Source: Dactylosporangium sp. AC04546
GTDB taxonomy: Bacteria; Actinomycetota; Actinomycetes; Mycobacteriales; Micromonosporaceae
Assembly (NCBI RefSeq): GCF_022095675.1
Contig: NZ_JAHYSG010000047.1
Coordinates: forward strand, 1-64,000
Length of the DNA: 64,000 nucleotides
Direction of reading: 5' to 3'
Shown: piece by piece, positions 26,659 through 34,665 of the stretch
How positions within the stretch are numbered: the stretch's first letter is position 1
Layout of the letters: every line of letters starts with the position of its first letter
Program-made: the position numbers and the translations under genes
The notes under the pieces: model-generated
The model's database searches: none
The model's input: only the letters and a program-made list of their open reading frames with translations
Told to the model about the DNA's origin: nothing

Positions 26659-27453
26659 GTGGCGGAGCTGCTGACGCTGCCCGAGGCCGTCGCGGCCCTG
26701 GTGCACGACGGCGACACGGTCGCCCTGGAGGGGTTCACGCACCTCATCCCGGTCGCCGCCGGGCACGAGATCATCCGGCAGCGCCGCCGCGGGCTCACGC
26801 TCGTGCGGATGACCCCGGACATCGTCTACGACCAGCTCATCGGGGCCGGCTGCGCGACGAAACTGATCTTCTCGTGGGGCGGCAACCCCGGGGTCGGCTC
26901 GCTGCACCGCTTCCGCGACGCCGTCGAGCGCCAGTGGCCCGGCCCGCTGGAGCTGGAGGAGCACAGCCACGCCGGGATGGCCAACCGCTACGTGGCCGGG
27001 GCGTCCGGGCTGCCGTTCGCCGTCCTCCGGGGGTACCGCGGCACCGACCTCCCCGCCCAGACCGACACGATCAAGCCGATCGAGTGCCCGTTCACCGGCG
27101 AGGTGCTCACCGCGGTGCCGGCGCTCAACCCGGACGTCGCGATCGTCCACGCCCAGCGCGCCGACCGGCACGGCAACGTGCAGCTGTGGGGCATCACCGG
27201 GGTGCAGAAGGAGGCGGTGCTCGCCGCCGCCCGCAGCCTGGTGACGGTCGAGGAGATCGTCGACGAGCTCGACCCGCGGCCGGGCGCCGTGGTGCTGCCG
27301 TCCTGGGTGGTGACCGCGGTCGCCGAGGTTCCCGGCGGCGCGCGTCCCTCGTACGCCCAGGGGTACTACGACCGCGACAACGACCACTACCGCGCGTGGG
27401 ACGCGATCAGCCGCGACCGCGCCGCCTTCACCGCCTGGCTGGACGCGCTATGA
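26659..27453 (+). CDS. pcaI: 3-oxoadipate CoA-transferase subunit A
   Basis: A 264-residue alpha subunit of a family I CoA-transferase, which moves CoA from succinyl-CoA to 3-oxoadipate in the beta-ketoadipate pathway. Visible features are the start AELLTLPEAVAALVHDGDTVALEGF, then SWGGNPGVG and RYVAGASGLPF. The GTG at 26659 has an AAAGGGG ribosome site at good spacing; the GTG at 26653 is an alternative but overlaps that site. It is the first gene of the pca operon and overlaps pcaJ by ATGA. The assignment to PcaI rests on the neighbouring pca genes. Confidence 0.88.
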   Translation: MAELLTLPEAVAALVHDGDTVALEGFTHLIPVAAGHEIIRQRRRGLTLVRMTPDIVYDQLIGAGCATKLIFSWGGNPGVGSLHRFRDAVERQWPGPLELEEHSHAGMANRYVAGASGLPFAVLRGYRGTDLPAQTDTIKPIECPFTGEVLTAVPALNPDVAIVHAQRADRHGNVQLWGITGVQKEAVLAAARSLVTVEEIVDELDPRPGAVVLPSWVVTAVAEVPGGARPSYAQGYYDRDNDHYRAWDAISRDRAAFTAWLDAL

Positions 27454-28205
27454 CCTTTACTGCCGACGAGATGATGACGGTCGCCGCGGCGCGGGCCCTG
27501 CAGGGGCACACCGCGTGCTTCGTCGGCATCGGCCTGCCCAGCGTCGCGGCCAACCTGGCCCGCCGCACCGGCAACCCCGGCCTGGTGCTGGTCTACGAGT
27601 CGGGCACGATCGGCGCCCGGCCGACCCGCCCGCCGCTGTCGATCGGCGACGGCGAGCTCGCCGAGACGGCCGACACCGTGGTCAGCGTGCCGGAGATGTT
27701 CAACTACTGGCTCCAGCCCGGCCGGATCGACGTCGGCTTCCTCGGCGCCGCCCAGATCGACGAGTTCGCGAACATCAACACCACCGTCGTCGGCGACTCG
27801 TACCGCGAGCCGAAGGTGCGCCTGCCCGGCGCCGGCGGCGCGCCCGAGATCGCCGCGTCCTGCCGTGAGGTCTTCGTGGTGCTCCGGCAGGGCCCCCGGG
27901 CGTTCGTCCCGCGGGTCGACTTCCGCACCTCGGTCGGCCACGGCGACGGCCCCGGCTCGCGCGAGCGGCTCGGCCTGCGCGGGCGCGGCCCGGTACTGGT
28001 CATCACCGACCTCGGGATCCTCTCCCCCGACCCGGCGACGTGCGCGCTGACGCTGACCCACCTGCACCCCGGGGCGACCGTCGAGCAGGCCCGCGCCGCC
28101 ACCGGCTGGGACCTCGCGGTCTCCCCCGCGCTCGAGCGGACCGCGCCGCCTTCCACTGTGGAGCTCGCCGAGCTGCGCGCCCTGCTGGGAGGGGAGGAGT
28201 CATGA
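27450..28205 (+). CDS. pcaJ: 3-oxoadipate CoA-transferase subunit B
   Basis: A 251-residue beta subunit of the CoA-transferase. The catalytic Glu is in VYESGTIGARP (~residue 50). The start (MTFTADEMMTVAAARAL) and GIGLPSVAANLARRT are typical. ATG 27450 overlaps the pcaI stop, and its own stop overlaps the ATG of the truncated pcaG. It forms a heterotetramer with PcaI. Confidence 0.9.
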   Translation: MTFTADEMMTVAAARALQGHTACFVGIGLPSVAANLARRTGNPGLVLVYESGTIGARPTRPPLSIGDGELAETADTVVSVPEMFNYWLQPGRIDVGFLGAAQIDEFANINTTVVGDSYREPKVRLPGAGGAPEIAASCREVFVVLRQGPRAFVPRVDFRTSVGHGDGPGSRERLGLRGRGPVLVITDLGILSPDPATCALTLTHLHPGATVEQARAATGWDLAVSPALERTAPPSTVELAELRALLGGEES

Positions 28206-28465
28206 GCACCCCGCTCGACTGGCCCCCGATCGGCGCGCAGGCCCCACATCTCGCGATGTCGGTCTTCGCGCGGTGCCTGCTCGATAGAGTCGTCACCAGG
28301 GTGTACTTCCCGGACGAGCCCGGCAACACCACCGACCCGGTCCTGTCCGCGATCCCCGACACGGCAGTCCGGGAGACGCTCGTGGCCCGCGAGGACGACG
28401 ACGGCGACCGGTTCGACATCCACCTCCAGGGTCCGCATGAAACCGCATTCTTCGAGCTTGTTTGA
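28202..28465 (+). pseudogene. pcaG: Truncated protocatechuate 3,4-dioxygenase alpha subunit (C-terminal stub)
   Basis: The 87 codons from ATG 28202 match only the C-terminal part of PcaG: GAQAPHLAMSVFARCLLDRVVTRVYF, then FDIHLQGPHETAFFELV. A full alpha subunit is about 190-200 residues, so roughly the first 110 are missing. The beta subunit gene pcaH, which carries the iron ligands, is also absent. The stub keeps operon-style overlaps with pcaJ (ATGA) and pcaB (29 bases). It cannot be an active dioxygenase alone. The most likely history is a deletion removing pcaH and the 5' half of pcaG. Confidence 0.8.
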
Positions 28466-29588
28466 CGGCGTCCTGGCCCGCGGGGAGGTCGCCGCGGCCG
28501 TCGCCGACGACGCCTGGCTGCACGCGATGCTCCAGGTCGAGGCCGCGCTCGCCCAGGTGCAGGCGTTCAGCGGGCTGATCGACCAGGCCGCCGCCGACGC
28601 CGTCGGGGCCGCCGCGCGGCCCGAGCGGTTCTCCACGGCCGACCTCGGCGCTCAGGCGGCCGCGAGCGGCAACCCCGTGGTGCCCCTCGTGGAGGCGCTG
28701 CGGGCGGCCGTGCCACCGGAGGCGGCGCCGGCCGTGCACCGGGGCGCCACCAGCCAGGACATCCTCGACACGGCCGGCATGCTGGTCGCCTCCCGGGCGG
28801 TGCGGGTCGTGCTGGCCGACCTCGCCGCCTGCGCCGACCAGGCCGCCCGGCTGGCCCGCGAGCACCGCGAGACCCCGATGATCGGCCGCACCCTGCTCCA
28901 GCAGGCGGTGCCCACCACGTTCGGCCTGAAGGCGGCCGGCTGGCTCGGCGGGCTCGACGCCTCCCGGCGCCGCCTGGAGCAGGTCCAGCGGGACCGGCTC
29001 GCGGTGCAGTTCGGCGGCGCGGCCGGCACGCTCGACGCCTTCGGTGCGGACGCCCCCGACATCCTGGAGAGCCTCGCGACGCTGCTGGGGCTGAACGAGC
29101 CGGCGGTACCGTGGCACACCGAGCGCACCCGCATCGCCGAGCTCGCCGGCGCCCTCGGCTCGGTCGCCGGCGCCGTCGCGAAGGTCGCGCGAGACCTCAC
29201 GCTGCTCGCCCAGAACGAGGTCGACGAGGTCGCCGACGCGTCGCCCGGCGGCTCCTCGGCGATGGCCCACAAGCGCAACCCGGTCGCCGCCGTCTGCGCC
29301 CTCGGCTGCGCCGGCTCCGCGCCCGGCCTGGTCGCCAACCTGCTGGCCGCGATGGCCCACGAGCACGAGCGGGCGGCAGGCGCCTGGCACGCCGAGTGGC
29401 GCCCGATGCGCGAGCTGCTGGTCGCGACCGGCTCCGCGGTCTCGTGGCTGCGGGCGGCGTTCGAACGGCTGATCGTCCACCCCGACGTGATGCGGGAGAA
29501 TCTGGTCCGCAGCGGCCTCACCGGCGACCTGACCGCCGCGGGGCTGCTCGTCGACCGGGCACTCAAGGCCTACGCGAAGGGATCATGA
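28437..29588 (+). CDS. pcaB: 3-carboxy-cis,cis-muconate cycloisomerase
   Basis: A 383-residue member of the fumarase/aspartase superfamily, converting 3-carboxymuconate to 4-carboxymuconolactone. The superfamily signature GGSSAMAHKRNPV (~residue 276) is present, as are HRGATSQDILDTAG (~100) and GRTLLQQAVP (~148). It is somewhat shorter than proteobacterial PcaB (about 450), as is common in actinobacteria. ATG 28437 lies inside the pcaG stub; a TTG at 28458 is an alternative start. It overlaps pcaC by four bases. Confidence 0.9.
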   Translation: MKPHSSSLFDGVLARGEVAAAVADDAWLHAMLQVEAALAQVQAFSGLIDQAAADAVGAAARPERFSTADLGAQAAASGNPVVPLVEALRAAVPPEAAPAVHRGATSQDILDTAGMLVASRAVRVVLADLAACADQAARLAREHRETPMIGRTLLQQAVPTTFGLKAAGWLGGLDASRRRLEQVQRDRLAVQFGGAAGTLDAFGADAPDILESLATLLGLNEPAVPWHTERTRIAELAGALGSVAGAVAKVARDLTLLAQNEVDEVADASPGGSSAMAHKRNPVAAVCALGCAGSAPGLVANLLAAMAHEHERAAGAWHAEWRPMRELLVATGSAVSWLRAAFERLIVHPDVMRENLVRSGLTGDLTAAGLLVDRALKAYAKGS

Positions 29589-29962
29589 TGAGCGACGCGG
29601 CGGCCCGTGGCGCGGCGGTACGGCGGGAGGTCCTCGGGCCGGAGCGGGCCGACCGGCCGCCCGAGCCGTTCGCCGTGCCCTTCCGCGAGTGGGTGCTCGA
29701 CGCGGCCTGGGGACAGGTCTGGGACCGCCCCGGCCTCGACCGGCGCACCCGCAGCTGCGTCACGCTCGCCGTGCTCACGGCTCTGCGGTGCACCGACGAG
29801 CTGGAGATGCACGTCGAGGCGGCGCTGCGCAACGGCGTCACGCCCGACGAGATCGCCGAGGTGCTGCTGCACACGACCGTGTACGCTGGCGCGCCGGCCG
29901 GCAACGCGGCGTTCGCGATCGCGTCCCGGGTGTTGTCGGCGCAGGAGGGGCGACCGGAATGA
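29585..29962 (+). CDS. pcaC: 4-carboxymuconolactone decarboxylase
   Basis: A 125-residue all-helical PcaC/AhpD-like protein that decarboxylates 4-carboxymuconolactone to 3-oxoadipate enol-lactone. Landmarks are the N-terminal RREVLGPERADR, RTRSCVTLAVLTALR (~residue 55), EMHVEAALRNGVT and EVLLHTTVYAGAPAGNAAF. It is not fused to the enol-lactone hydrolase PcaD, unlike PcaL of many actinomycetes, and no pcaD is nearby. Two adjacent ATGs (29585, 29588) are possible starts. It overlaps pcaB and pcaR by four bases. Confidence 0.92.
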   Translation: MMSDAAARGAAVRREVLGPERADRPPEPFAVPFREWVLDAAWGQVWDRPGLDRRTRSCVTLAVLTALRCTDELEMHVEAALRNGVTPDEIAEVLLHTTVYAGAPAGNAAFAIASRVLSAQEGRPE

Positions 29963-30747
29963 CCGAGCCGCGCGGTCCCGACTTCGTGCAGTCGTTGGAG
30001 CGCGGGCTGGCCGTGATCCGGTGCTTCGACGCCGACCGCCCGGAGCTGACCCTGAGCGAGGTCGCCGCGCTGACCGGCGTCACACGGGCGGCCGCGCGGC
30101 GGTTCCTGCTGACGCTGGCCGACCTGGGGTACGTCCGCAGCGACGGCCGCCAGTTCTCGCTGACCCCGCGGGTGCTGGAGCTCGGCTACGCCTACCTGTC
30201 GGGCCTGTCCTTGCCGGCGGTGGCCGAGCCCCACCTGGAGGCGCTCGTGGCCGAGGTCAACGAGTCGTCGTCGATGTCGGTCCTGGACGGCGACGACGTG
30301 GTGTACGTCGCCCGCGTCCCCACCTCCCGCATCATGACCGTGATGATCAGCGTGGGCACCCGCTTCCCGGCCTACGCGACGTCGATGGGCCGCGTCCTGC
30401 TGGCCGGGCTGCCGGAGGACGAGCTGGAGGCGTACCTCGCCAAGGTCCGCCTCGACCGCCTGACCACCCGCACCGTCCCCACCCCGGCCGCTCTGCTGGC
30501 GGAGATCAACCGGGTCCGCGCCCAGGGCTGGGCGCTGGTCGACCAGGAGCTGGAGGAGGGCTTACGCTCGGTGGCGGCCCCGATCCGCGACCGCACGGGC
30601 CGTACGGTCGCGGCCCTGAACATCTCGGCTGCCGCCTCCCGCACGTCGATCGACTCGATCCGCCGCACGCTGATCCCGCCTCTGGTCGCCACGGCCGCCC
30701 GCATCGAGGCCGACCTCCCCTCCAGGCTGCACACCGGCCACCGCTGA
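29959..30747 (+). CDS. pcaR: IclR family regulator, PcaR type
   Basis: A 262-residue regulator with an N-terminal winged helix (LERGLAVIRCFD, then LSEVAALTGVTRAAARRFLLTLADLGYV, ~residues 12-55) and a C-terminal effector domain. The effector-domain signature is recognisable at RVRAQGWALVDQELEEGLRSVAAPI (~residue 180-205). It is the last gene of the pca operon (four-base overlap with pcaC). PcaR/PcaU proteins respond to protocatechuate or 3-oxoadipate. The two mirrored operators at 26526-26549 and 26620-26643 are its likely targets. Confidence 0.92.
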   Translation: MTEPRGPDFVQSLERGLAVIRCFDADRPELTLSEVAALTGVTRAAARRFLLTLADLGYVRSDGRQFSLTPRVLELGYAYLSGLSLPAVAEPHLEALVAEVNESSSMSVLDGDDVVYVARVPTSRIMTVMISVGTRFPAYATSMGRVLLAGLPEDELEAYLAKVRLDRLTTRTVPTPAALLAEINRVRAQGWALVDQELEEGLRSVAAPIRDRTGRTVAALNISAAASRTSIDSIRRTLIPPLVATAARIEADLPSRLHTGHR

Positions 30748-30937
30748 CCGCTTCCGATGGCTCGGGTCCGAGCAAGTGACGACCGTCGCTCCCGCCAGAC
30801 ACCGCTCTTCCCGGCGCGACATCCGTCCCGCCGAGAAGACGCTGCCATCGCCGTCGTCCCAAGGACCCGCGGCCTGCCGGCCGCGACCGGCGTCCGCTTC
30901 CGCCCGCACCCACCCGGCGCGGCGGATATTTCTGTGG

Positions 30938-30951
30938 GGAATATCTATTCC
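30938..30951. terminator. Palindrome downstream of pcaR
   Basis: GGAATA-TC-TATTCC is a perfect palindrome in the 250-base gap between the pca operon and the convergent TIGR03089 gene. It is short and AT-rich; it may be a weak terminator or a protein-binding site. Confidence 0.3.
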
Positions 30952-30997
30952 TGACCGGAATACCGTTCAACCCCACTACATGCCTCGCCGGGCTGAG

Positions 30998-31684
30998 TCA
31001 GATGACGCGGGTCACGCCCTCGGCGGCCGCGCGGGCGTCCAGCAAAGCGCGGTCCAGGTTGGCACAGACGACAACCGAGGCACCCGCCTGAAGCGGCGTC
31101 AACAGCCACTTCATCGGGTGCTCGTGCTCAGCGGCATCCACCAGCAGCCGGTCCCCGCGATGCAGGTCCATCTCCTGGGCCAGACCCTCGGCCACGCGGC
31201 CCCACTCGCCGTACGTCGTGCCGTCGGTGCTCGCGGCGTCCGTCGGGCGGACCCGGCCCAGGTTGGGCAGCGCGGCCGAGTGAGCCCGCAGCGCCGGCTC
31301 CAGCGACCGGTAGCCGTCGGCCTCGCCCAGCACGAACCGGTGCGGCGCGTCCGGGATGTTCTCCAGCCACGACCCGACGCGGCGCTGCTCGACGAAGACC
31401 GCGTCGAAGCGGTCCGCGGGCGACAGGCCGGCCGTGGCGGACAGCTGGAACGACACCTCTGCGCCCAGCGACCAGGCGCCCAGCAGGGCCGCCGCGGTGA
31501 GCCAGTGCGGCGGGAGCAGGCTGGCCACGCGCGAGCCGGCGCCGACGCCGCACTCGTGCAGCAGCAGGCCGGCGGCGCGGGCGGACCACTCGCCGAGGGC
31601 CTGGGCCGACAGCTCGGTGCGTTCGCCGGTGGCGTCGTCGTAGAAGGTCAGCAGCGGCTGGTCGACTGTCGTGGGGAGCGCCAT
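30998..31684 (-). CDS. TIGR03089 family protein (adenylate-forming enzyme-like)
   Basis: A 228-residue protein matching the actinobacterial TIGR03089 family, related to the N-terminal part of AMP-forming ligases. Visible segments are LTFYDDATGERTELSAQALGEW, the helix SRVASLLPPHWLTAAALLGAWSLGAEVSF and TYGEWGRVAEGLAQEM. It lacks the AMP-binding STG-rich loop and the C-terminal half, so catalytic activity is doubtful; this is normal for the family. ATG 31684 overlaps the stop of the lipoprotein gene (ATGA). Confidence 0.85.
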   Translation of the reverse strand: MALPTTVDQPLLTFYDDATGERTELSAQALGEWSARAAGLLLHECGVGAGSRVASLLPPHWLTAAALLGAWSLGAEVSFQLSATAGLSPADRFDAVFVEQRRVGSWLENIPDAPHRFVLGEADGYRSLEPALRAHSAALPNLGRVRPTDAASTDGTTYGEWGRVAEGLAQEMDLHRGDRLLVDAAEHEHPMKWLLTPLQAGASVVVCANLDRALLDARAAAEGVTRVI

Positions 31685-32316
31685 CACAGCATCATGACAG
31701 CCTCGCTGCGGCCCACCTCGGGAGCCGTCGGGGGCAGCGACTCGTACTTCTCCAGCAGCGCGTGCAGCACGAACACGTACGGCGACCGCGACACAAGCCC
31801 CGAGACCGTCGCCGTGACGCGGGTGCAGCCGGTGCCGGGCGCCACCGCCTGCCAGGTCCAGCCGGGCTGGGGGCCGTAGGTGAAGAACTGGGGCACGGCG
31901 GCCAGCTGGTACTCGGTGATGGCCGGGTCGCCGATGTTCCACCAGCTGACCGTGGCCGTCGTGGTGCCGGGCGTCACGTCGAGGCCGTTGACGACGCCTG
32001 GGCGGACCACGCCGGTGCACTCCGACGGGCTGGCGCTCGGCGTCGCCCGGGACGGCGAGGCCGTCCTGAACGGGGAGATCGAGGCGATCGGGCCCCGCGC
32101 GGGCGTGCCCGTCGTGAGGCCGGGGGTCGGGACGGCGTCGCCCTTGAGGTACACCGTCTTCTGGGGAAGGTCGAGCACCTTGCCGCTGCCCTTGGAGGTC
32201 CCGCCCGACGACGACCCGCCGCCCAGCCCGGGCAGCATGCCGCAGCCGGTCACGCCGGCCAGCAACGCGGCCGACAGCGCCAGGGCCGTGCCGATGCGCC
32301 TCCTCACCTCGGGCAC
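31684..32316 (-). CDS. Lipoprotein with fibronectin III-like domain
   Basis: A 210-residue secreted lipoprotein. The signal peptide ends in a lipobox AGVTGC (Cys ~25), followed by a Gly/Ser/Lys linker and a Pro/Ser/Thr-rich stretch (to ~residue 100). The C-terminal part (NGLDVTPGTTTATVSWWNIGDPAITEYQL, then CTRVTATVSGL and YVFVLHALLEKY) has the pattern of a fibronectin type III fold. Two cysteines could form a disulfide. The gene is coupled to the TIGR03089 gene. Its function is unknown; a cell-surface binding role is likely. Confidence 0.75.
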   Translation of the reverse strand: MPEVRRRIGTALALSAALLAGVTGCGMLPGLGGGSSSGGTSKGSGKVLDLPQKTVYLKGDAVPTPGLTTGTPARGPIASISPFRTASPSRATPSASPSECTGVVRPGVVNGLDVTPGTTTATVSWWNIGDPAITEYQLAAVPQFFTYGPQPGWTWQAVAPGTGCTRVTATVSGLVSRSPYVFVLHALLEKYESLPPTAPEVGRSEAVMML

Positions 32317-32344
32317 ATCGGCACGGCGCCGGTGGTTCTGAGCG

Positions 32345-33178
32345 TCAGGTCGCCTCGATGGTGCCCGTGCCGACGAGGAGCAGGACGACGGTGCCGAGGA
32401 TCACGCGGTACCAGATGAAGATGGTGTAGTTGTGCTTCGCGATGAACCTCAGCAGCCAGGCGACGGCGAGGTAGCCGACGATGCCGCTCACGACCGTCGC
32501 GGTGATGGTCGCGGCCCACCCGACGCCGTTGGCGATGTTGTCGTACTCGTCGGTGACCTGGAGCACGGTGGCCGCCAGCAGGGCCGGGATGGACAGGAAG
32601 AACGACAGCCGGGTCACCGTCACGCGGTCGAAGTCGCGCAGCAGGCCGGCCGACATCGTGGCGCCCGACCGGGACACGCCGGGAATCAGGGCGAGCGCCT
32701 GCGCGCAGCCGATGATGAGCGTGTCCTTCCAGGTCACGTCCTCCTCGTGGCGCTGCTGGGTGGCGGCGCGGTCGGCGAACCACATCACGCCGGACCAGCC
32801 GATGAGGGCGAACCCGACGAACCACAGGCTGCGCAGTGTGGTCTCGACCTGGTCCTTGAACAGCAGGCCGATGACCGCGATCGGGATCGAGCCGATGATG
32901 ACCATCCAGCCGAACCGGTAGTCGCGGTCGCGGTGCGCCTTCGAGAACAGGCCGCGGAAGAACGCGGGGACGATCCGGGCGATGTCCCGCCGCAGGTAGA
33001 TCGTGGTGGCGAGAACGGCGCCGCTCTGGATGATCGCGGTGAACGCGGTGACGTCGGGGTCGTCGATGTTGTACCCGAGCAGCTTCTCCAGGATCGTCAG
33101 GTGGCCCGTGCTGGAGATCGGCAGGAACTCGGTGAGCCCCTCGACGGCGCCGAGGAGGATCGCCTCGAAGATGTTCAC
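32345..33178 (-). CDS. uppP: Undecaprenyl-diphosphatase UppP
   Basis: A 277-residue, roughly eight-helix membrane phosphatase that recycles undecaprenyl diphosphate to the monophosphate carrier for cell-wall synthesis. The catalytic motifs are ILLGAVEGLTEFLPISSTGH (residues ~7-26) and IPGVSRSGAT (~residue 170). GTG at 33178 overlaps the ATP-grasp stop (GTGA). UppP-type enzymes can confer bacitracin tolerance. Assignment is firm. Confidence 0.95.
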   Translation of the reverse strand: MNIFEAILLGAVEGLTEFLPISSTGHLTILEKLLGYNIDDPDVTAFTAIIQSGAVLATTIYLRRDIARIVPAFFRGLFSKAHRDRDYRFGWMVIIGSIPIAVIGLLFKDQVETTLRSLWFVGFALIGWSGVMWFADRAATQQRHEEDVTWKDTLIIGCAQALALIPGVSRSGATMSAGLLRDFDRVTVTRLSFFLSIPALLAATVLQVTDEYDNIANGVGWAATITATVVSGIVGYLAVAWLLRFIAKHNYTIFIWYRVILGTVVLLLVGTGTIEAT

Positions 33179-34068
33179 GGGAGCCGCCGCACGATCGCGT
33201 CCGCGAACCGGTCGTGCGCGCCCTCGGCGGTACCGAGGAACAGCGACGGCTCGGCGAGCTCGATCTCGATGACCACCGGGCCGTCCGCCGCGGGCAGCAG
33301 GTCCACCCGGACGTACAGCAGGTCGCCCGCCGGCACCGGCAGCGCCGCGAGGACCCGCTCGCCGAGCGCGAGCTCTTCCGCGGAGGGGGTCCGCGGCGTG
33401 ATGTCCTCCTCGACGTACAGCCCGGCGACGCCCTCGTCGGGCCCGGTGAGCAGGGCCCCCTTGCGGATCGCGTGGCTGTAGCGCCCGTCGACGTAGAGCA
33501 GGGCGGTCTCCCCCGCGGTGTCGACATCGGCGAGGTAGGGCTGGATCATGACGGTCCGGCCGGCCCGCTGGAGCCGCCCCACGTGGGCCTCGGCCAGGCC
33601 GGCCTGGGTCGCCAGGTCGTAGCGGCCGGTGTCGACGCTGCCGGCGCTGACGGCCGGCTTGACCACGATCTCGCCCTCGCCGGCGGGCTTCCACCCGTCG
33701 CCGGGCTCGACCCAGGTCGTCGGGACGATCGGCACGCCCTGGTCGGCGAGCTCGCGGAGGTACCGCTTGTCGGTGTTCCAGGCGATGACCGCGCCCGGGT
33801 TGGCCAGCCGCGGCACGGCCGTGGCCCAGGCGACGAACTCGTCGCGGCGCTTGGCGTAGTCCCATGTGCTGCGCACCACGGCCAGTCCGTAGGCGGACCA
33901 GTCGGCGTCGGCGTCCCAGGCGACCGGTTCGGCGGTGACGCCGCGGGCGGCGAGGGCCGGGATCAGGGGTTGGTCGTCGGGGTCGAGGTCGGGCAGTTCC
34001 CCGCAGGTAACGAGAGCGACCCGGGCGGCGGCCCGGGTCGCAGAGGACTGGGAATGATCGGCACTCAC
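33175..34068 (-). CDS. ATP-grasp domain protein
   Basis: A 297-residue ATP-grasp enzyme of the RimK-like type. NTDKRYLRELADQGVPIVPTTWV marks the central domain (~residue 98), GEIVVKPAVSAGS is the nucleotide-binding strand and loop (~135), and LLYVRVDLLPAADGPVVIEIEL contains magnesium ligands (~250). Such enzymes join a carboxylate to an amine using ATP. The substrate is unknown. It overlaps uppP by four bases, but any link with cell-wall metabolism is only contextual. Confidence 0.85.
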   Translation of the reverse strand: MSADHSQSSATRAAARVALVTCGELPDLDPDDQPLIPALAARGVTAEPVAWDADADWSAYGLAVVRSTWDYAKRRDEFVAWATAVPRLANPGAVIAWNTDKRYLRELADQGVPIVPTTWVEPGDGWKPAGEGEIVVKPAVSAGSVDTGRYDLATQAGLAEAHVGRLQRAGRTVMIQPYLADVDTAGETALLYVDGRYSHAIRKGALLTGPDEGVAGLYVEEDITPRTPSAEELALGERVLAALPVPAGDLLYVRVDLLPAADGPVVIEIELAEPSLFLGTAEGAHDRFADAIVRRLP

Positions 34069-34086
34069 CGAGCGAGGATACGCACC

Positions 34087-34410
34087 CTAGCGGGAGAGGG
34101 TTCGCCGCCCCATGGAGCGCCAGAGGTCGTTGCTCGGGCGCATCTGCTCGAGGAGCTCCCGCTCCCACGCGTTCTCGATCGTGACACCGGCCTGTGCGCA
34201 GGCGGAGCGCGCGATGTCCGTGCCCTCGGCGAACTGGTCGCCCCAGACTCCGTCTTCCCCGACGAGCACGATGCGGGCACCGCGCCGGCCGACGTACTCG
34301 ATGACTGCCTTTGCCCCGCCGTGGTCCTCCGCGAAGGACTTGATGCCGGAGATCAGGCTGCCCGGCACCGGCCGGTTCAGGGTCATCGTCGTATCGGAAC
34401 CATCTGCCAT
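34087..34410 (-). CDS. Conserved actinobacterial hypothetical protein
   Basis: A 107-residue soluble protein starting at ATG 34410 (MADGSDTTMTLNRPVPGSL); an ATG three codons further upstream is also in frame. The segments IKSFAEDHGGAKAVIEYVGRR and ARIVLVGEDGVWGDQF look like a small alpha/beta fold, possibly Rossmann-like, with one Cys (RSACAQAG). I do not recognise a named family. It lies 18 bases upstream of the ATP-grasp gene on the same strand and may be co-transcribed with it. Confidence 0.7.
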   Translation of the reverse strand: MADGSDTTMTLNRPVPGSLISGIKSFAEDHGGAKAVIEYVGRRGARIVLVGEDGVWGDQFAEGTDIARSACAQAGVTIENAWERELLEQMRPSNDLWRSMGRRTLSR

Positions 34411-34503
34411 GACGGCCACACTAAAGGGACGGTGGGCCGCCTGTGGATGAACTGCGGGCAGGTTGTGATCGTGGTTACTGCGAGGTTTAGCCCGAGGGCC
34501 CGG

Positions 34504-34533
34504 CGATTTGCCCGATCATGTACCGGCAAATCG
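34504..34533. promoter_or_regulatory. Inverted repeat downstream of ctaB
   Basis: CGATTTGCC (34504-34512) and GGCAAATCG (34525-34533) enclose 12 nt in the 255-base, relatively AT-rich gap between ctaB and the gene at 34410, both read leftward. It may be a ctaB terminator or an operator for the downstream gene. Confidence 0.35.
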
Positions 34534-34665
34534 GGATATTCAGGGCGGCCATTTTTCAGTGGAAACGAGATTTGCATCACGTCTCGACAACCGGAACGAA
34601 TGTGCCAAAAAATTCGGGCGTTTCTAGCTTAAGTTTCGCTTAGGCCCGCATTTCCGCGGCCCTTG

